Positions 7,588 through 15,156 are shown, counted from the first letter of the stretch. The stretch: DNA of 20,599 nt from Anaerorudis sp964444915 (GCA_964444915.1 CAYUIY010000036.1:1-20599); one strand, 5' to 3'. Program-made: numbers and translations. The notes: generated from the letters alone by a model not told the origin.

Positions 7588-9011
7588 TGAAACGTGCATT
7601 GATAACTAAATATGGGATATTAACGGCATTCGCGATATTATGCATTCTTTGTACCCCTAATCCAAAGCAAAAAAACGTACGATCTGACTCACAATTTTCA
7701 GGAAAAGAAGGGGAAGTGAAACTAATCGTATTGGATCCCGGTCATTTTCATGCAAGTTTATTATTAAAAGATACCATCCGACAAGTAAATGATACCGTGT
7801 TTGTATATGCCCCCCATGGTGAGGAGCTGGAACAGTTTTTACAAACAATTAAAACCTACAACAGCCGAAAAAACTCTCCTACTGCATGGGTTTTAAACGT
7901 ATATGATGAAGCGGATTATTTAGAGAAAATGATTTCGGATAAAAAAGGGAACGTTGTTATATTGGCGGGGAACAATAAAAACAAAACGGAGTATATTTAT
8001 CGCTCGATAGCCTCAAAACTAAATGTTTTATCGGATAAACCAATGGCCATTAACCGACAGGGTTTCGAATTACTGGAGAAAACCTATCAAAAAGCCGATT
8101 CAAACGATGTATATCTATACGATATGATGACCGAACGCTATGACATACTGAATATCATAGAGAAAGAGCTGATTCAAAATAAAGAATTGTTTGGAGAGTT
8201 ACAACAAGGAACTCCCGATAATCCGGCTATCTCGATGGAAAGCGTGCATCATTTTTATAAAGAAGTATCCGGAGTGCCCACTATACGACCCGCATGGTAT
8301 TATGACATAGAACAACAAGGCGAAGGTATTGCCGACGTTACTACGCATTTAATCGACTTGGTGAATTGGAAATGTTTTCCGGAAGAAGCCATCGATTATA
8401 AACACGACATAAATCTTCTTTCCGCAACACATTGGCCTACAAAAATTTCATTAGACGAATTTACAAAATCTACCCGTCTGGAAAAATTCCCGAATTTCCT
8501 TATAAAATATGTAAAAGACTCGCTCTTGCATGTTTACGCAAACGGCACCATCCATTATCAAGTAAAAGGAATGAATACTGCAATAAAAGTACAATGGGAT
8601 TTTCAGGCTCCGGAAGGAGGAGGAGATACCTTCGGTTCCGTAATTAAGGGCACTAAAGCGGTCTTAAAAACCCGCCAAGACAAACAACAAAATTATGTCA
8701 AACAATTATATATTCAAAAAACCGATGAGGTAAGCAACAAAGAATTTGAGAAGAACCTGCAAAAAACAATTGAAAAAATCCGACTCACCTACCCCTTTGT
8801 TTCGCTTTCCCAACCTTTACCTGATGGTAGCGTACTTATAAATATTCCACTTGAAAAAAGAGAGGGGCACGAAGAACATTTTAAATACGTAGCCAAACAG
8901 TTTTTTGAATATTTAGTAAATCGGAATATGCCCGATTGGGAAATTTCCAATACCTTAGCAAAATATTATATTACGACAAAAGCTGTTGAAATTGCCAAAG
9001 AGGAAAATTGA
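7587..9011 (+). CDS. Membrane-anchored GIM-like protein with oxidoreductase C-terminal domain (GIM-2)
   Basis: A 474-residue exported protein. The N-terminus is hydrophobic with two Cys (19 and 22, in AILCILCTPNPK). Cys22 is the likely lipidation site, though Leu at -1 is not a good lipobox. The protein opens with VLDPGHFHASLL instead of a GxGxxG loop, then has a Rossmann-like part with VVILAGNN, an SDKPMAI motif (Asp150-Lys151-Pro152), ESVHHFYK, RPAWYYD, QQGEGIADVTTHLID (His254) and a C-terminal region matching what I remember of the 'putative oxidoreductase C-terminal domain' proteins (PF16490). No start-to-end disruption is seen. Its start overlaps the stop of GIM-1 by one base. It may be a partner subunit of GIM-1 or GIM-3, or a separate dehydrogenase; the missing glycine loop leaves cofactor binding open. 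Confidence 0.75.
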   Translation: MKRALITKYGILTAFAILCILCTPNPKQKNVRSDSQFSGKEGEVKLIVLDPGHFHASLLLKDTIRQVNDTVFVYAPHGEELEQFLQTIKTYNSRKNSPTAWVLNVYDEADYLEKMISDKKGNVVILAGNNKNKTEYIYRSIASKLNVLSDKPMAINRQGFELLEKTYQKADSNDVYLYDMMTERYDILNIIEKELIQNKELFGELQQGTPDNPAISMESVHHFYKEVSGVPTIRPAWYYDIEQQGEGIADVTTHLIDLVNWKCFPEEAIDYKHDINLLSATHWPTKISLDEFTKSTRLEKFPNFLIKYVKDSLLHVYANGTIHYQVKGMNTAIKVQWDFQAPEGGGDTFGSVIKGTKAVLKTRQDKQQNYVKQLYIQKTDEVSNKEFEKNLQKTIEKIRLTYPFVSLSQPLPDGSVLINIPLEKREGHEEHFKYVAKQFFEYLVNRNMPDWEISNTLAKYYITTKAVEIAKEEN

Positions 9012-9832
9012 TGGGAACAGTTTTTTCCGATTATTATGATTCGTCCTCTATGTTCCATGGTTTTTTAGCAAACATCATGGGAACACGGTTCGATATCGTG
9101 ATCATCGGAAAAGGGAAAAGTGAAACCGCAGAGGTTTGGGAAAAAATACTTTCTGAGCTAAGGCAACTGGAAAGGATGTTGAATCGATTCGACAGGGAAA
9201 GTGAAGTTGCGCAAATCAATCTCCGGGCATACGAACATCCGATAAAAGTAAGCGAGGAAATGTGGGCAATATTGATGGATTGCCGATATTATCACCAAGC
9301 AACACTGGGCTTATTCGACATCACGTTAAAAGATTTCTCAAAAATCATCCTCAATGAAGACCAACGTTCGGTTTATTTCTCCCAAAAAAACATACATCTC
9401 GATTTTGGTGGTTATGCCAAAGGATACGCATTGAAGAAAATAAAGGATATTCTCATTGAAGCAGACATTCATCAATGTTTTGTCGATTTCGGCAACAGCT
9501 CCATCCTTGGCTTGGGACATCATCCTTACGGCAACTCATGGAAAGTAGGCATAAAAAATCCGTTCGTGGAAGGTGAGATAATAGATGAAATAGAACTGAG
9601 AGACGAATCTTTATCCACTTCAGGAAATACATCTTCGTACACGAAACACATCATTAATCCCTTTTCGGGAGAATATAACGACGAGCGAAAGCTGGCGTGT
9701 GTCGTTTCCCGCAATCCGATAGAGGCCGAAGTGTTGACAACAACCCTGATGATTGCTCCTCCCGATAAAAAGAAGACGATAATCAATCGATTCGATATCA
9801 ATACAGATAAGATGAAAGAATATAATTTATAG
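9011..9832 (+). CDS. ApbE-like FAD:protein FMN transferase, no signal peptide
   Basis: A 273-residue protein from the ATG at 9011, which overlaps the preceding TGA by one base. A TTG three bases earlier (9008) would also be in frame but is less likely. ApbE landmarks in order: IMGTRFDIVI (MGT at 23-25), RFDRESEVAQIN (59-70), GLFDIT (100-105), LDFGGYAKGYAL (130-141), WKVGIKNP (177-184), STSGN (202-206), KHIINP (212-217) and AEVLTTTL (239-246). Family enzymes transfer FMN from FAD to a Thr/Ser of a target protein. Two key positions are altered: the Mg-ligand Asp of ADALAT is Glu240, and the HIIDP Asp is Asn216. There is no signal peptide or lipobox, whereas bacterial ApbE is usually exported. 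No clear flavinylation target motif was found in the window. It may be a cytoplasmic flavin transferase or a repurposed flavin-binding protein. Confidence 0.8.
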   Translation: MGTVFSDYYDSSSMFHGFLANIMGTRFDIVIIGKGKSETAEVWEKILSELRQLERMLNRFDRESEVAQINLRAYEHPIKVSEEMWAILMDCRYYHQATLGLFDITLKDFSKIILNEDQRSVYFSQKNIHLDFGGYAKGYALKKIKDILIEADIHQCFVDFGNSSILGLGHHPYGNSWKVGIKNPFVEGEIIDEIELRDESLSTSGNTSSYTKHIINPFSGEYNDERKLACVVSRNPIEAEVLTTTLMIAPPDKKKTIINRFDINTDKMKEYNL

Positions 9833-9842
9833 GAGAAAACAC

Positions 9843-11168
9843 ATGCCGGAAAATGATAAAAAACAGGTAGATTTAAGTCTGCGCCAATTTATAAAAGAGT
9901 TGGGATACATAGCCGGAGGAACTGCAATTTTGAGCAGCATGCCTTGGCTGCAATCCTTTACAATAGAAAAAGCTCGGGAAATCAATAACGAGAAAGCCCG
10001 CATAGGATTGATCGGCACAGGATCGAGAGGACAATACCATATTCACAACTTGCTGAACATTCCCCACGCCGAGATTGTGGCTTTGTGCGATAACTACCCG
10101 CCTAATCTGAAAGCCGCCTCGGAACTGTGTCCTTCTGCAAAAACATACACGGATTACAAAAAACTGCTGGAGTCGAAAGAAATAGACGGCGTTGTCATTG
10201 CCACGCCGTTAAATTGGCATGCACCAATGGTGCTGGATTCCTTGGACGCCGGAAAACACGTTTTCTGCGAAAAAGCCATGGCGCTCACCATGGACGAATG
10301 CAAAGCAATCTACAATGCATATCAAAAGACCAACAAGGTGTTGTATTTCTGCATGCAGCGTATGTTTGACGAAAAATACATTCAGGGTATCCGGATGATT
10401 CATTCCGGAGTAATAGGAGAAGTGGTGGGCGCCCGATGTCACTGGTTCCGCAATCACGACTGGAGACGACCTGTACCTTCACCCGAATTGGAACGAAAGA
10501 TCAACTGGCGTTTATACAAAGAATCCTCCGGCGGTCTGATGACCGAGTTGGGATCTCATCAACTGGAAGTTAGCAATTGGGCAACGGAATTGGTCCCCGA
10601 GTCGGTTATCGGCATGGGTGACATCGTTTTTTGGAAAGATGGCAGGGAGGTATACGACAGCGTCAACTTAGTGTATCATTATTCAAACGGGATAAAGATT
10701 ACTTATGAATCCTTAATTGCGAATAAATATAACGGAATGGAAGACCAGATACTAGGGCATAAAGGAACGATGAATCTGGCAACCGGTGTATATTATCTTG
10801 AAGAAGACAATGGCCGCAGCGGTATAGAACGGTTATTAAATCAAATAGAAGATAAAGTTTTTTCCGCTGTTCCCATCGGAGGCCCCAGCTGGCGACCGGA
10901 AACCAAAAAAGAGTACAAACCCCTCCCTATATTAAAAGGTAAAATGCACGTCAATAAAGGACTTTCAATGGTAGGTGCAGAAAAAGACGGATCGGACGCC
11001 ATACTCTCGGCATTTTGTCAATCCTGTATTACAGGTGAAAAAGGAGAAAACATTGTGGAAGAAGCGTATTGTGCCACTTTGCTCTGTTTGCTGGGGAATC
11101 AGGCAATGGAAGAGCAGAAGAAAGTCAAATTCCCTGAAGAATATAAAATCCCTTACATGAAATTTTAG
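9843..11168 (+). CDS. Exported Gfo/Idh/MocA-family oxidoreductase (GIM-3)
   Basis: A 441-residue protein with the best-preserved nicotinamide site of the three GIM genes: IGLIGTGSRG (residues 54-63), ALCDNYPPN after strand 2, VVIATPLNWHA, FCEKA (Glu143-Lys144, with Ala in place of Pro) and ELGSHQLEVSNW with His239. Residues 11-38 (LSLRQFIKELGYIAGGTAIL and on) resemble the Tat leader of exported GIM proteins but have only one arginine, so the export route is uncertain. An AGGAGA lies upstream of the ATG, spaced 6 bp. By similarity of pattern it belongs with the secreted Bacteroidota GIM enzymes that oxidise glycosides. GH109, the NAD-dependent alpha-N-acetylgalactosaminidase family, shares this fold and is an alternative that would also suit an amino-sugar locus. 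Confidence 0.85.
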   Translation: MPENDKKQVDLSLRQFIKELGYIAGGTAILSSMPWLQSFTIEKAREINNEKARIGLIGTGSRGQYHIHNLLNIPHAEIVALCDNYPPNLKAASELCPSAKTYTDYKKLLESKEIDGVVIATPLNWHAPMVLDSLDAGKHVFCEKAMALTMDECKAIYNAYQKTNKVLYFCMQRMFDEKYIQGIRMIHSGVIGEVVGARCHWFRNHDWRRPVPSPELERKINWRLYKESSGGLMTELGSHQLEVSNWATELVPESVIGMGDIVFWKDGREVYDSVNLVYHYSNGIKITYESLIANKYNGMEDQILGHKGTMNLATGVYYLEEDNGRSGIERLLNQIEDKVFSAVPIGGPSWRPETKKEYKPLPILKGKMHVNKGLSMVGAEKDGSDAILSAFCQSCITGEKGENIVEEAYCATLLCLLGNQAMEEQKKVKFPEEYKIPYMKF

Positions 11169-11172
11169 CATT

Positions 11173-11415
11173 ATGAAGGATATTTTTATTCCGGCAAAAA
11201 AAGTTAAGAGAGAATTGTACATCCTATTGGGCTGCTTTATTTTTGCATTCCTTTTGAACATTGCCTGCATCATTATTTATAAAACCCGATGGATTGAAAT
11301 ATTTACTCAAATCGGTTATGTAATTGTTATTTCGGTTGTTTTATATCTCTTGATTGCATTGATTCGTTTTGTGGTGTTTTTAGTCGGCAAATTATTCAAG
11401 AAACGAAAAAAATAA
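11173..11415 (+). CDS. Small two-helix membrane protein, unknown function
   Basis: An 80-residue protein starting 4 bp after GIM-3 and ending one base before the next gene. The N-terminal 14 residues are polar and basic (IPAKKVKRE). There are two hydrophobic helices at about 15-36 (LYILLGCFIFAFLLNIACII) and 44-72 (IGYVIVISVVLYLLIALI and on), and the tail is strongly basic (GKLFKKRKK). By the positive-inside rule both ends should face the cytoplasm. I do not recognise a family. Its exact fit in the operon, with no slack on either side, argues that it is real and works with its neighbours, possibly as an anchor or electron/cofactor partner. That role is inference. Confidence 0.75.
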   Translation: MKDIFIPAKKVKRELYILLGCFIFAFLLNIACIIIYKTRWIEIFTQIGYVIVISVVLYLLIALIRFVVFLVGKLFKKRKK

Positions 11416-11416
11416 G

Positions 11417-12586
11417 ATGAAATATTCAACAAATAGCAAAAAAATATTTATTCTTATATTTTTATATCTATTTATTATTGAGAACATATCTGCTCAATCT
11501 TTTTACCGATACTATGCAAAGAAAAGGGAGACATGGAATAAAATAAAACCATTTTTTAATCCTCCTAAAGAATTCAAAAATCAATATGGAAATTACCGCT
11601 CTCCTTTTTTATTTTATAATGGGGATACGGTAAAAACAAAACAAGATTGGCAAAAAAGGCGAATGGAAATTCATCATCATTGGATGAGCATGATGGGCGA
11701 ATGGCCTCCAATAATAAAAAACCAACAAATTGAGATTATACAAACGATTCAACGCGAAGATTTCAGACAATATCTTGTTCGTTTTTATTGGACTCCCAAT
11801 GAACAAACAGAGGGTTATTTACTGATACCGAACAAAAAAGGGAAAAAACCCGCCATAATTGTAGTATATTACGAGCCTGAAACTGCCATAGGAATGGGAG
11901 AAAAACCAAATCGTGATTTCGCTTACCAACTCACAAAAAGAGGTTTTGTTACCCTGTCCTTGGGTACAACTGAAACAACAAAAAACAAAACTTATTCTAT
12001 TTATTATCCAAGTATTGAAAACGCTACAATCCAACCATTGTCGGCCTTAGCGTACGCTACTGCTAATGCCTGGGAAATGTTGGCGAAAGTAGATGAGATC
12101 GATTCCACTCGAATTGGAATTATGGGACATTCATATGGCGGAAAATGGGCTATGTTTGCTTCATGTTTGTATAATAAATTTTCATGCGCCGTATGGAGTG
12201 ATCCGGGAATAGTTTTTGACGATACAAATCCACTCGTTAATTATTGGGAACCCTGGTATCTTGGATATTATCCCCCTCCCTGGACAAATACTTGGAGAAA
12301 AAAAGGATCAATAGAAAATGCCAAAGGGCTTTACCCTAAACTTGTAAGGAACGGATACGATTTACATGAACTACATGCCTTAATGGCTCCACGTCCATTT
12401 CTTGTTTCAGGTGGTTTAGCCGATTCAATAGAAAGATGGATTCCTTTAAATCATACAATGGCCGTTAATAAACTCTTGGGTTATCAAAACAAAGTTGCCA
12501 TGACAAACCGCCCTGAACACGATCCAAATCCCGAATCGAATGAAATAATTTATCTGTTTTTTGAATGGTTTTTAAATTCAAAATAA
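11417..12586 (+). CDS. Secreted alpha/beta hydrolase, probable carbohydrate esterase
   Basis: A 389-residue protein with a Sec signal at about 1-26 (cleavage after ENISA) and an alpha/beta-hydrolase fold. A full putative triad is visible: nucleophile Ser239 in GHSYGGKWA, Asp336 in VSGGLADSIERW and His368 in RPEHDPNPE. The N-terminal part has W-x-x-R-R-x-x-x (residues 78-85) and MMGEWPP (92-98), a pattern I associate with secreted acetylxylan-esterase-like or dienelactone-hydrolase-like proteins of Bacteroidota and Planctomycetes. A likely job is removal of O-acyl groups from the oligosaccharide in the periplasm. The substrate is not shown by the sequence. It is the last gene of the tight operon and is followed by a 407 bp gap. 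The sequence is AT-rich like SusC and GH16. Confidence 0.8.
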   Translation: MKYSTNSKKIFILIFLYLFIIENISAQSFYRYYAKKRETWNKIKPFFNPPKEFKNQYGNYRSPFLFYNGDTVKTKQDWQKRRMEIHHHWMSMMGEWPPIIKNQQIEIIQTIQREDFRQYLVRFYWTPNEQTEGYLLIPNKKGKKPAIIVVYYEPETAIGMGEKPNRDFAYQLTKRGFVTLSLGTTETTKNKTYSIYYPSIENATIQPLSALAYATANAWEMLAKVDEIDSTRIGIMGHSYGGKWAMFASCLYNKFSCAVWSDPGIVFDDTNPLVNYWEPWYLGYYPPPWTNTWRKKGSIENAKGLYPKLVRNGYDLHELHALMAPRPFLVSGGLADSIERWIPLNHTMAVNKLLGYQNKVAMTNRPEHDPNPESNEIIYLFFEWFLNSK

Positions 12587-12630
12587 AACTATTTAAAAAT
12601 TAAAAGTTAAATATTGAGTATTACTTTTTG

Positions 12631-12653
12631 CGTTTTTTGAGTACTAATTTACG
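12631..12653 (+). promoter_or_regulatory. Putative operator, copy 2 of a 23 bp element
   Basis: CGTTTTTTGA-N7-TTTACG, matching 3141-3163 at 19 of 23 positions, including 10 identical bases at the left end and 6 at the right. It lies upstream of the epimerase/GH16/susCD unit. A much weaker reverse-oriented resemblance (CGTAAATT...CAAAAATTG) occurs at 12884-12905, next to the expected transcription start. Shared control of both units by the XylR-type protein is the inference. Confidence 0.4.
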
Positions 12654-12848
12654 TATTATAAGATAATATTGTCAATGTATATGCTTTTATTTGTATTGGG
12701 ATAATAATTTAAAAAACAATGCTTCCTTAATTTCAAATTAAACCATAATATTTACGCCGATTATTCACTCTTGATTTTCTTTATATGTAGAACATATTTA
12801 TATCACTAAATATTTAATGCCATAAATATAAACATTTTTATTAAAAAG

Positions 12849-12880
12849 TTTGTTTATATAAAAAATGTATCATATATTTG
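12849..12880 (+). promoter_or_regulatory. Bacteroidota promoter TTTG-N20-TATATTTG of the epimerase-susCD unit
   Basis: TTTG at 12849-12852 and TATATTTG at 12873-12880 are separated by 20 bp. This matches the Bacteroidota housekeeping consensus (TTTG at -33, TAnnTTTG at -7, spacer near 19-21). Transcription should begin near 12886, leaving a leader of roughly 105-110 bases before the epimerase start codon. No other convincing promoter is seen before susC, so this one probably serves the whole downstream unit. Confidence 0.6.
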
Positions 12881-12993
12881 GAACGTAAATTTTAAACAAA
12901 AATTGATCTTTATTAAATTCCAGTGAAAAATAGACGAGATTATTAAACATCTTATAAGTAAGGAAGCTACAATGACTAATTAATACCAAATTT

Positions 12994-14196
12994 ATGAATC
13001 TAAAAAAATTAGAACAGCAGTACAAAAACGAACTTCTCGACAACATTATCCCTTTTTGGCTCGACAAATCGCAGGATAAAGAGTGCGGAGGTTATTTTAC
13101 GTGTTTAGATCGTAAAGGAAATGTGTTCGACACCGATAAATTCATGTGGCTGCAAGGACGCCAAGTGTGGATGTTTGCCACCCTTTACAATAAGGTGGAA
13201 AAACAACAGGAATGGCTCGAATGCGCCATTCAGGGGGCCGAATTCCTGAAAAAATACGGACACGACGGAAACTACAACTGGTATTTTTCCCTAACACGCG
13301 AGGGAAAACCACTCATCGAGCCCTACAACATCTTTTCACACATGTTTGCAGCAATGGGATTCGGACAATTGAGCCTTGCCACAGGAAACGACGAATATGC
13401 CGAAATTGCCAAAAAAACATTCGATGTCATCCTCTCGCGAATGGATAATCCCAAAGACCGATGGAATAAAGCACATCCGGGTACACGCGAACTGAAAACG
13501 CTTTCGCTGCCCATGATTTTATGCAACCTGTCGCTGGAAATCGAACATCTGCTCGACGAAGAATTCATCGAAAAAATCATGAACCATTGCGTTCACGAAG
13601 TAATGAAGGTTTTTCTCAGACCCGAATTGGGGGGTATTGTCATAGAAAACGTGCATAAGGACGGATCGCTCTCCGACTCGTTCGACGGACGACTGGTCAA
13701 CCCCGGACATGCAATCGAAGCCATGTGGTTTATCATGGATCTGGCAGTAAGGCTCAAGCGCAAAGATTTAATCGAAAAAGCCGTGAAGACAACACTGACC
13801 ATGATAAAATACGGATGGGACGAAAAATATGACGGAATATTCTATTTCATGGACAGAAAAGGCTACCCTCCCCAACAATTGGAGTGGGACCAAAAATTAT
13901 GGTGGGTACACATCGAAACCCTCATATCGCTGCTCAAAGGATACCAACTGACAGGGTCCGAAGAATGCCTCGCATGGTTCGAAAAAATACACGACTACAC
14001 CTGGAGCCATTTCAAGGACACCGACTATCCCGAATGGTGGGGATATCTCAATCGGCAAGGCGAAGTACTTCTGGAACTGAAAGGCGGAAAATGGAAAGGC
14101 TGCTTCCATGTGCCCCGCGGATTGTATCAATGCTGGAAAACACTGGAGAAAATAAATGATAAACAAAAAATTATAAATCCACAAATTCTCATTTAG
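12994..14196 (+). CDS. N-acylglucosamine 2-epimerase (AGE family)
   Basis: A 400-residue cytoplasmic (alpha/alpha)6-barrel enzyme, the usual size for the family. Active-site features are present: Arg56 in QGRQVWMFA, His239 in NPGHAIEAMW (with Glu242), His306 in KLWWVHIETL and His372 in CFHVPRGLYQCW. These match the two catalytic histidines and arginine known for AGE enzymes, which interconvert N-acetylmannosamine and N-acetylglucosamine; cellobiose 2-epimerases share the fold. Linkage to nagA/nagB favours ManNAc to GlcNAc. No kinase to phosphorylate the product is in the window. The gene is markedly richer in G+C than its neighbours: 29 of 60 bases in 13501-13560, against 18 of 60 in 14521-14580 of the next gene. 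That points to a separate history. It has no signal peptide. Confidence 0.9.
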   Translation: MNLKKLEQQYKNELLDNIIPFWLDKSQDKECGGYFTCLDRKGNVFDTDKFMWLQGRQVWMFATLYNKVEKQQEWLECAIQGAEFLKKYGHDGNYNWYFSLTREGKPLIEPYNIFSHMFAAMGFGQLSLATGNDEYAEIAKKTFDVILSRMDNPKDRWNKAHPGTRELKTLSLPMILCNLSLEIEHLLDEEFIEKIMNHCVHEVMKVFLRPELGGIVIENVHKDGSLSDSFDGRLVNPGHAIEAMWFIMDLAVRLKRKDLIEKAVKTTLTMIKYGWDEKYDGIFYFMDRKGYPPQQLEWDQKLWWVHIETLISLLKGYQLTGSEECLAWFEKIHDYTWSHFKDTDYPEWWGYLNRQGEVLLELKGGKWKGCFHVPRGLYQCWKTLEKINDKQKIINPQILI

Positions 14197-14233
14197 GAGC
14201 ACATGCTTTTAACAAAATCTTAAATATAAAAAT

Positions 14234-15058
14234 ATGAGACTAATAGGCATTATAAACATATTTGTTGCACTCTTACTTTTGCCTGCTTGTAAAGAGAAAA
14301 AAGAATCCCCCTGTAACAATGCATTATCAAACGTGCAATATATCCCTGAAAAAATGGGATACACCCTTTTATGGGAAGATAATTTTGATGGAGACCAACT
14401 TGATACAACTAAATGGAGCTATCGGAAAAGTCCAAGACGTATTGGTATGTTTTCAAAAGAAGCTATATCTGTCAAAGATGGTTTTTTGAATATTTCTGCC
14501 TTTATGAAAGATGACACTTTATATACAGGAATAGTTGAAACAAAAGATAAATTTATGACCACATATGGCTACTTCGAATGTAGAGCACAAATGCAACAGT
14601 CATCAGGTATTTGGTCGGCATTTTGGCTACAATCGCCTAAAATATCTCAAGGTGAAGACCCGGCAACTTTTGGTGCCGAGATCGATATTTTTGAATTTTT
14701 CAAAAATTACGGAAAAGATTTAACCACTCATGCAATTCATTATGCTTATGGACCTAACATGAAATCAAAAGGCCCATTTATAAGTCATGTAAAAGGATTG
14801 TCCCATGATTTTCACACGTATGCATTAGAATGGACTCCCGAAAAGTATGTTTTTTATATTGATGGCTATAAATTCCATGAGGAAACATTTGGTCTTTCAC
14901 ATACCGACGAATTTATTATTCTAAGTTTAGAAATACCGGGGAGTAAAGAGGAAATTAAAAATATGACATTGCCTGATTCATTTCTAATCGATTATGTGAG
15001 AGTCTATAAAAAAACCAGAACTGAATATGCAATATTTACCAAAAAACATAAAAAATGA
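14234..15058 (+). CDS. GH16 family endo-glycosidase, lipoprotein
   Basis: A 274-residue lipoprotein: lipobox LPAC with Cys19, followed by charged KEKKE, suggesting a surface-exposed anchor. The rest is one GH16 beta-jelly-roll domain. The catalytic motif is intact in AEIDIFEFF: Glu149 nucleophile, Asp151, Glu154 acid/base. YGYFECRAQMQQSSGIWSAF and HDFHTYALEWTPEKYVFYID are classical GH16 strands lining the cleft. GH16 cleaves beta-1,3/1,4-linked glucans or galactans, including endo-beta-galactosidases that cut poly-N-acetyllactosamine. With nagAB nearby, a GlcNAc-bearing glycan such as keratan or a mucin-type chain is a reasonable guess, but subfamily cannot be assigned by eye. It lies 37 bp after the epimerase gene and 218 bp before susC. 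The gene is AT-rich. Confidence 0.9.
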   Translation: MRLIGIINIFVALLLLPACKEKKESPCNNALSNVQYIPEKMGYTLLWEDNFDGDQLDTTKWSYRKSPRRIGMFSKEAISVKDGFLNISAFMKDDTLYTGIVETKDKFMTTYGYFECRAQMQQSSGIWSAFWLQSPKISQGEDPATFGAEIDIFEFFKNYGKDLTTHAIHYAYGPNMKSKGPFISHVKGLSHDFHTYALEWTPEKYVFYIDGYKFHEETFGLSHTDEFIILSLEIPGSKEEIKNMTLPDSFLIDYVRVYKKTRTEYAIFTKKHKK

Positions 15059-15156
15059 AAATCAACAAAGAAATAAAGGCAAGAGATGACCCATTTGCCA
15101 AAAAATTAACTAAACCAATATTTATCATGAATAAACAAAAGTATGAAATTTCATAA
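15055..15156 (+). CDS. Possible 33-residue ORF overlapping the GH16 stop
   Basis: An ATG at 15055 overlaps the GH16 TGA (ATGA) and opens 33 codons to a TAA at 15154-15156. The product starts MKINKEIKARDDPFAKKL and is basic, without a membrane segment. The coupled start fits the style of this locus, but the frame is short and the base composition is ordinary for the AT-rich spacer. It could equally be chance or the remnant of a longer gene. Confidence 0.2.
   Translation: MKINKEIKARDDPFAKKLTKPIFIMNKQKYEIS

Larger units (their letters stand above)
12587..12993. other. 407 bp AT-rich intergenic regulatory region
   Basis: No open frame of gene quality occurs here; the longest visible + strand frame near a start is nine codons. 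The region contains the second copy of the 23 bp element (12631-12653) and a well-spaced promoter (12849-12880). A possible weak -7-like TATTTG sits at 12688-12693, which is 34 bp after the element and so similar to the layout at the nag/GIM operon. There is no clear hairpin terminator for the upstream operon. Confidence 0.6.

Noticed and set aside
9008..9010. TTG start for the ApbE-like gene
   Set aside because: The ATG at 9011 is the next codon, overlaps the preceding stop by one base as at other junctions here, and starts no important motif too late.
9843..11168. Firm GH109 assignment for GIM-3
   Set aside because: The fold and NAD motif fit, but GH109 cannot be separated from other GIM families by eye, so it is kept only as an alternative.
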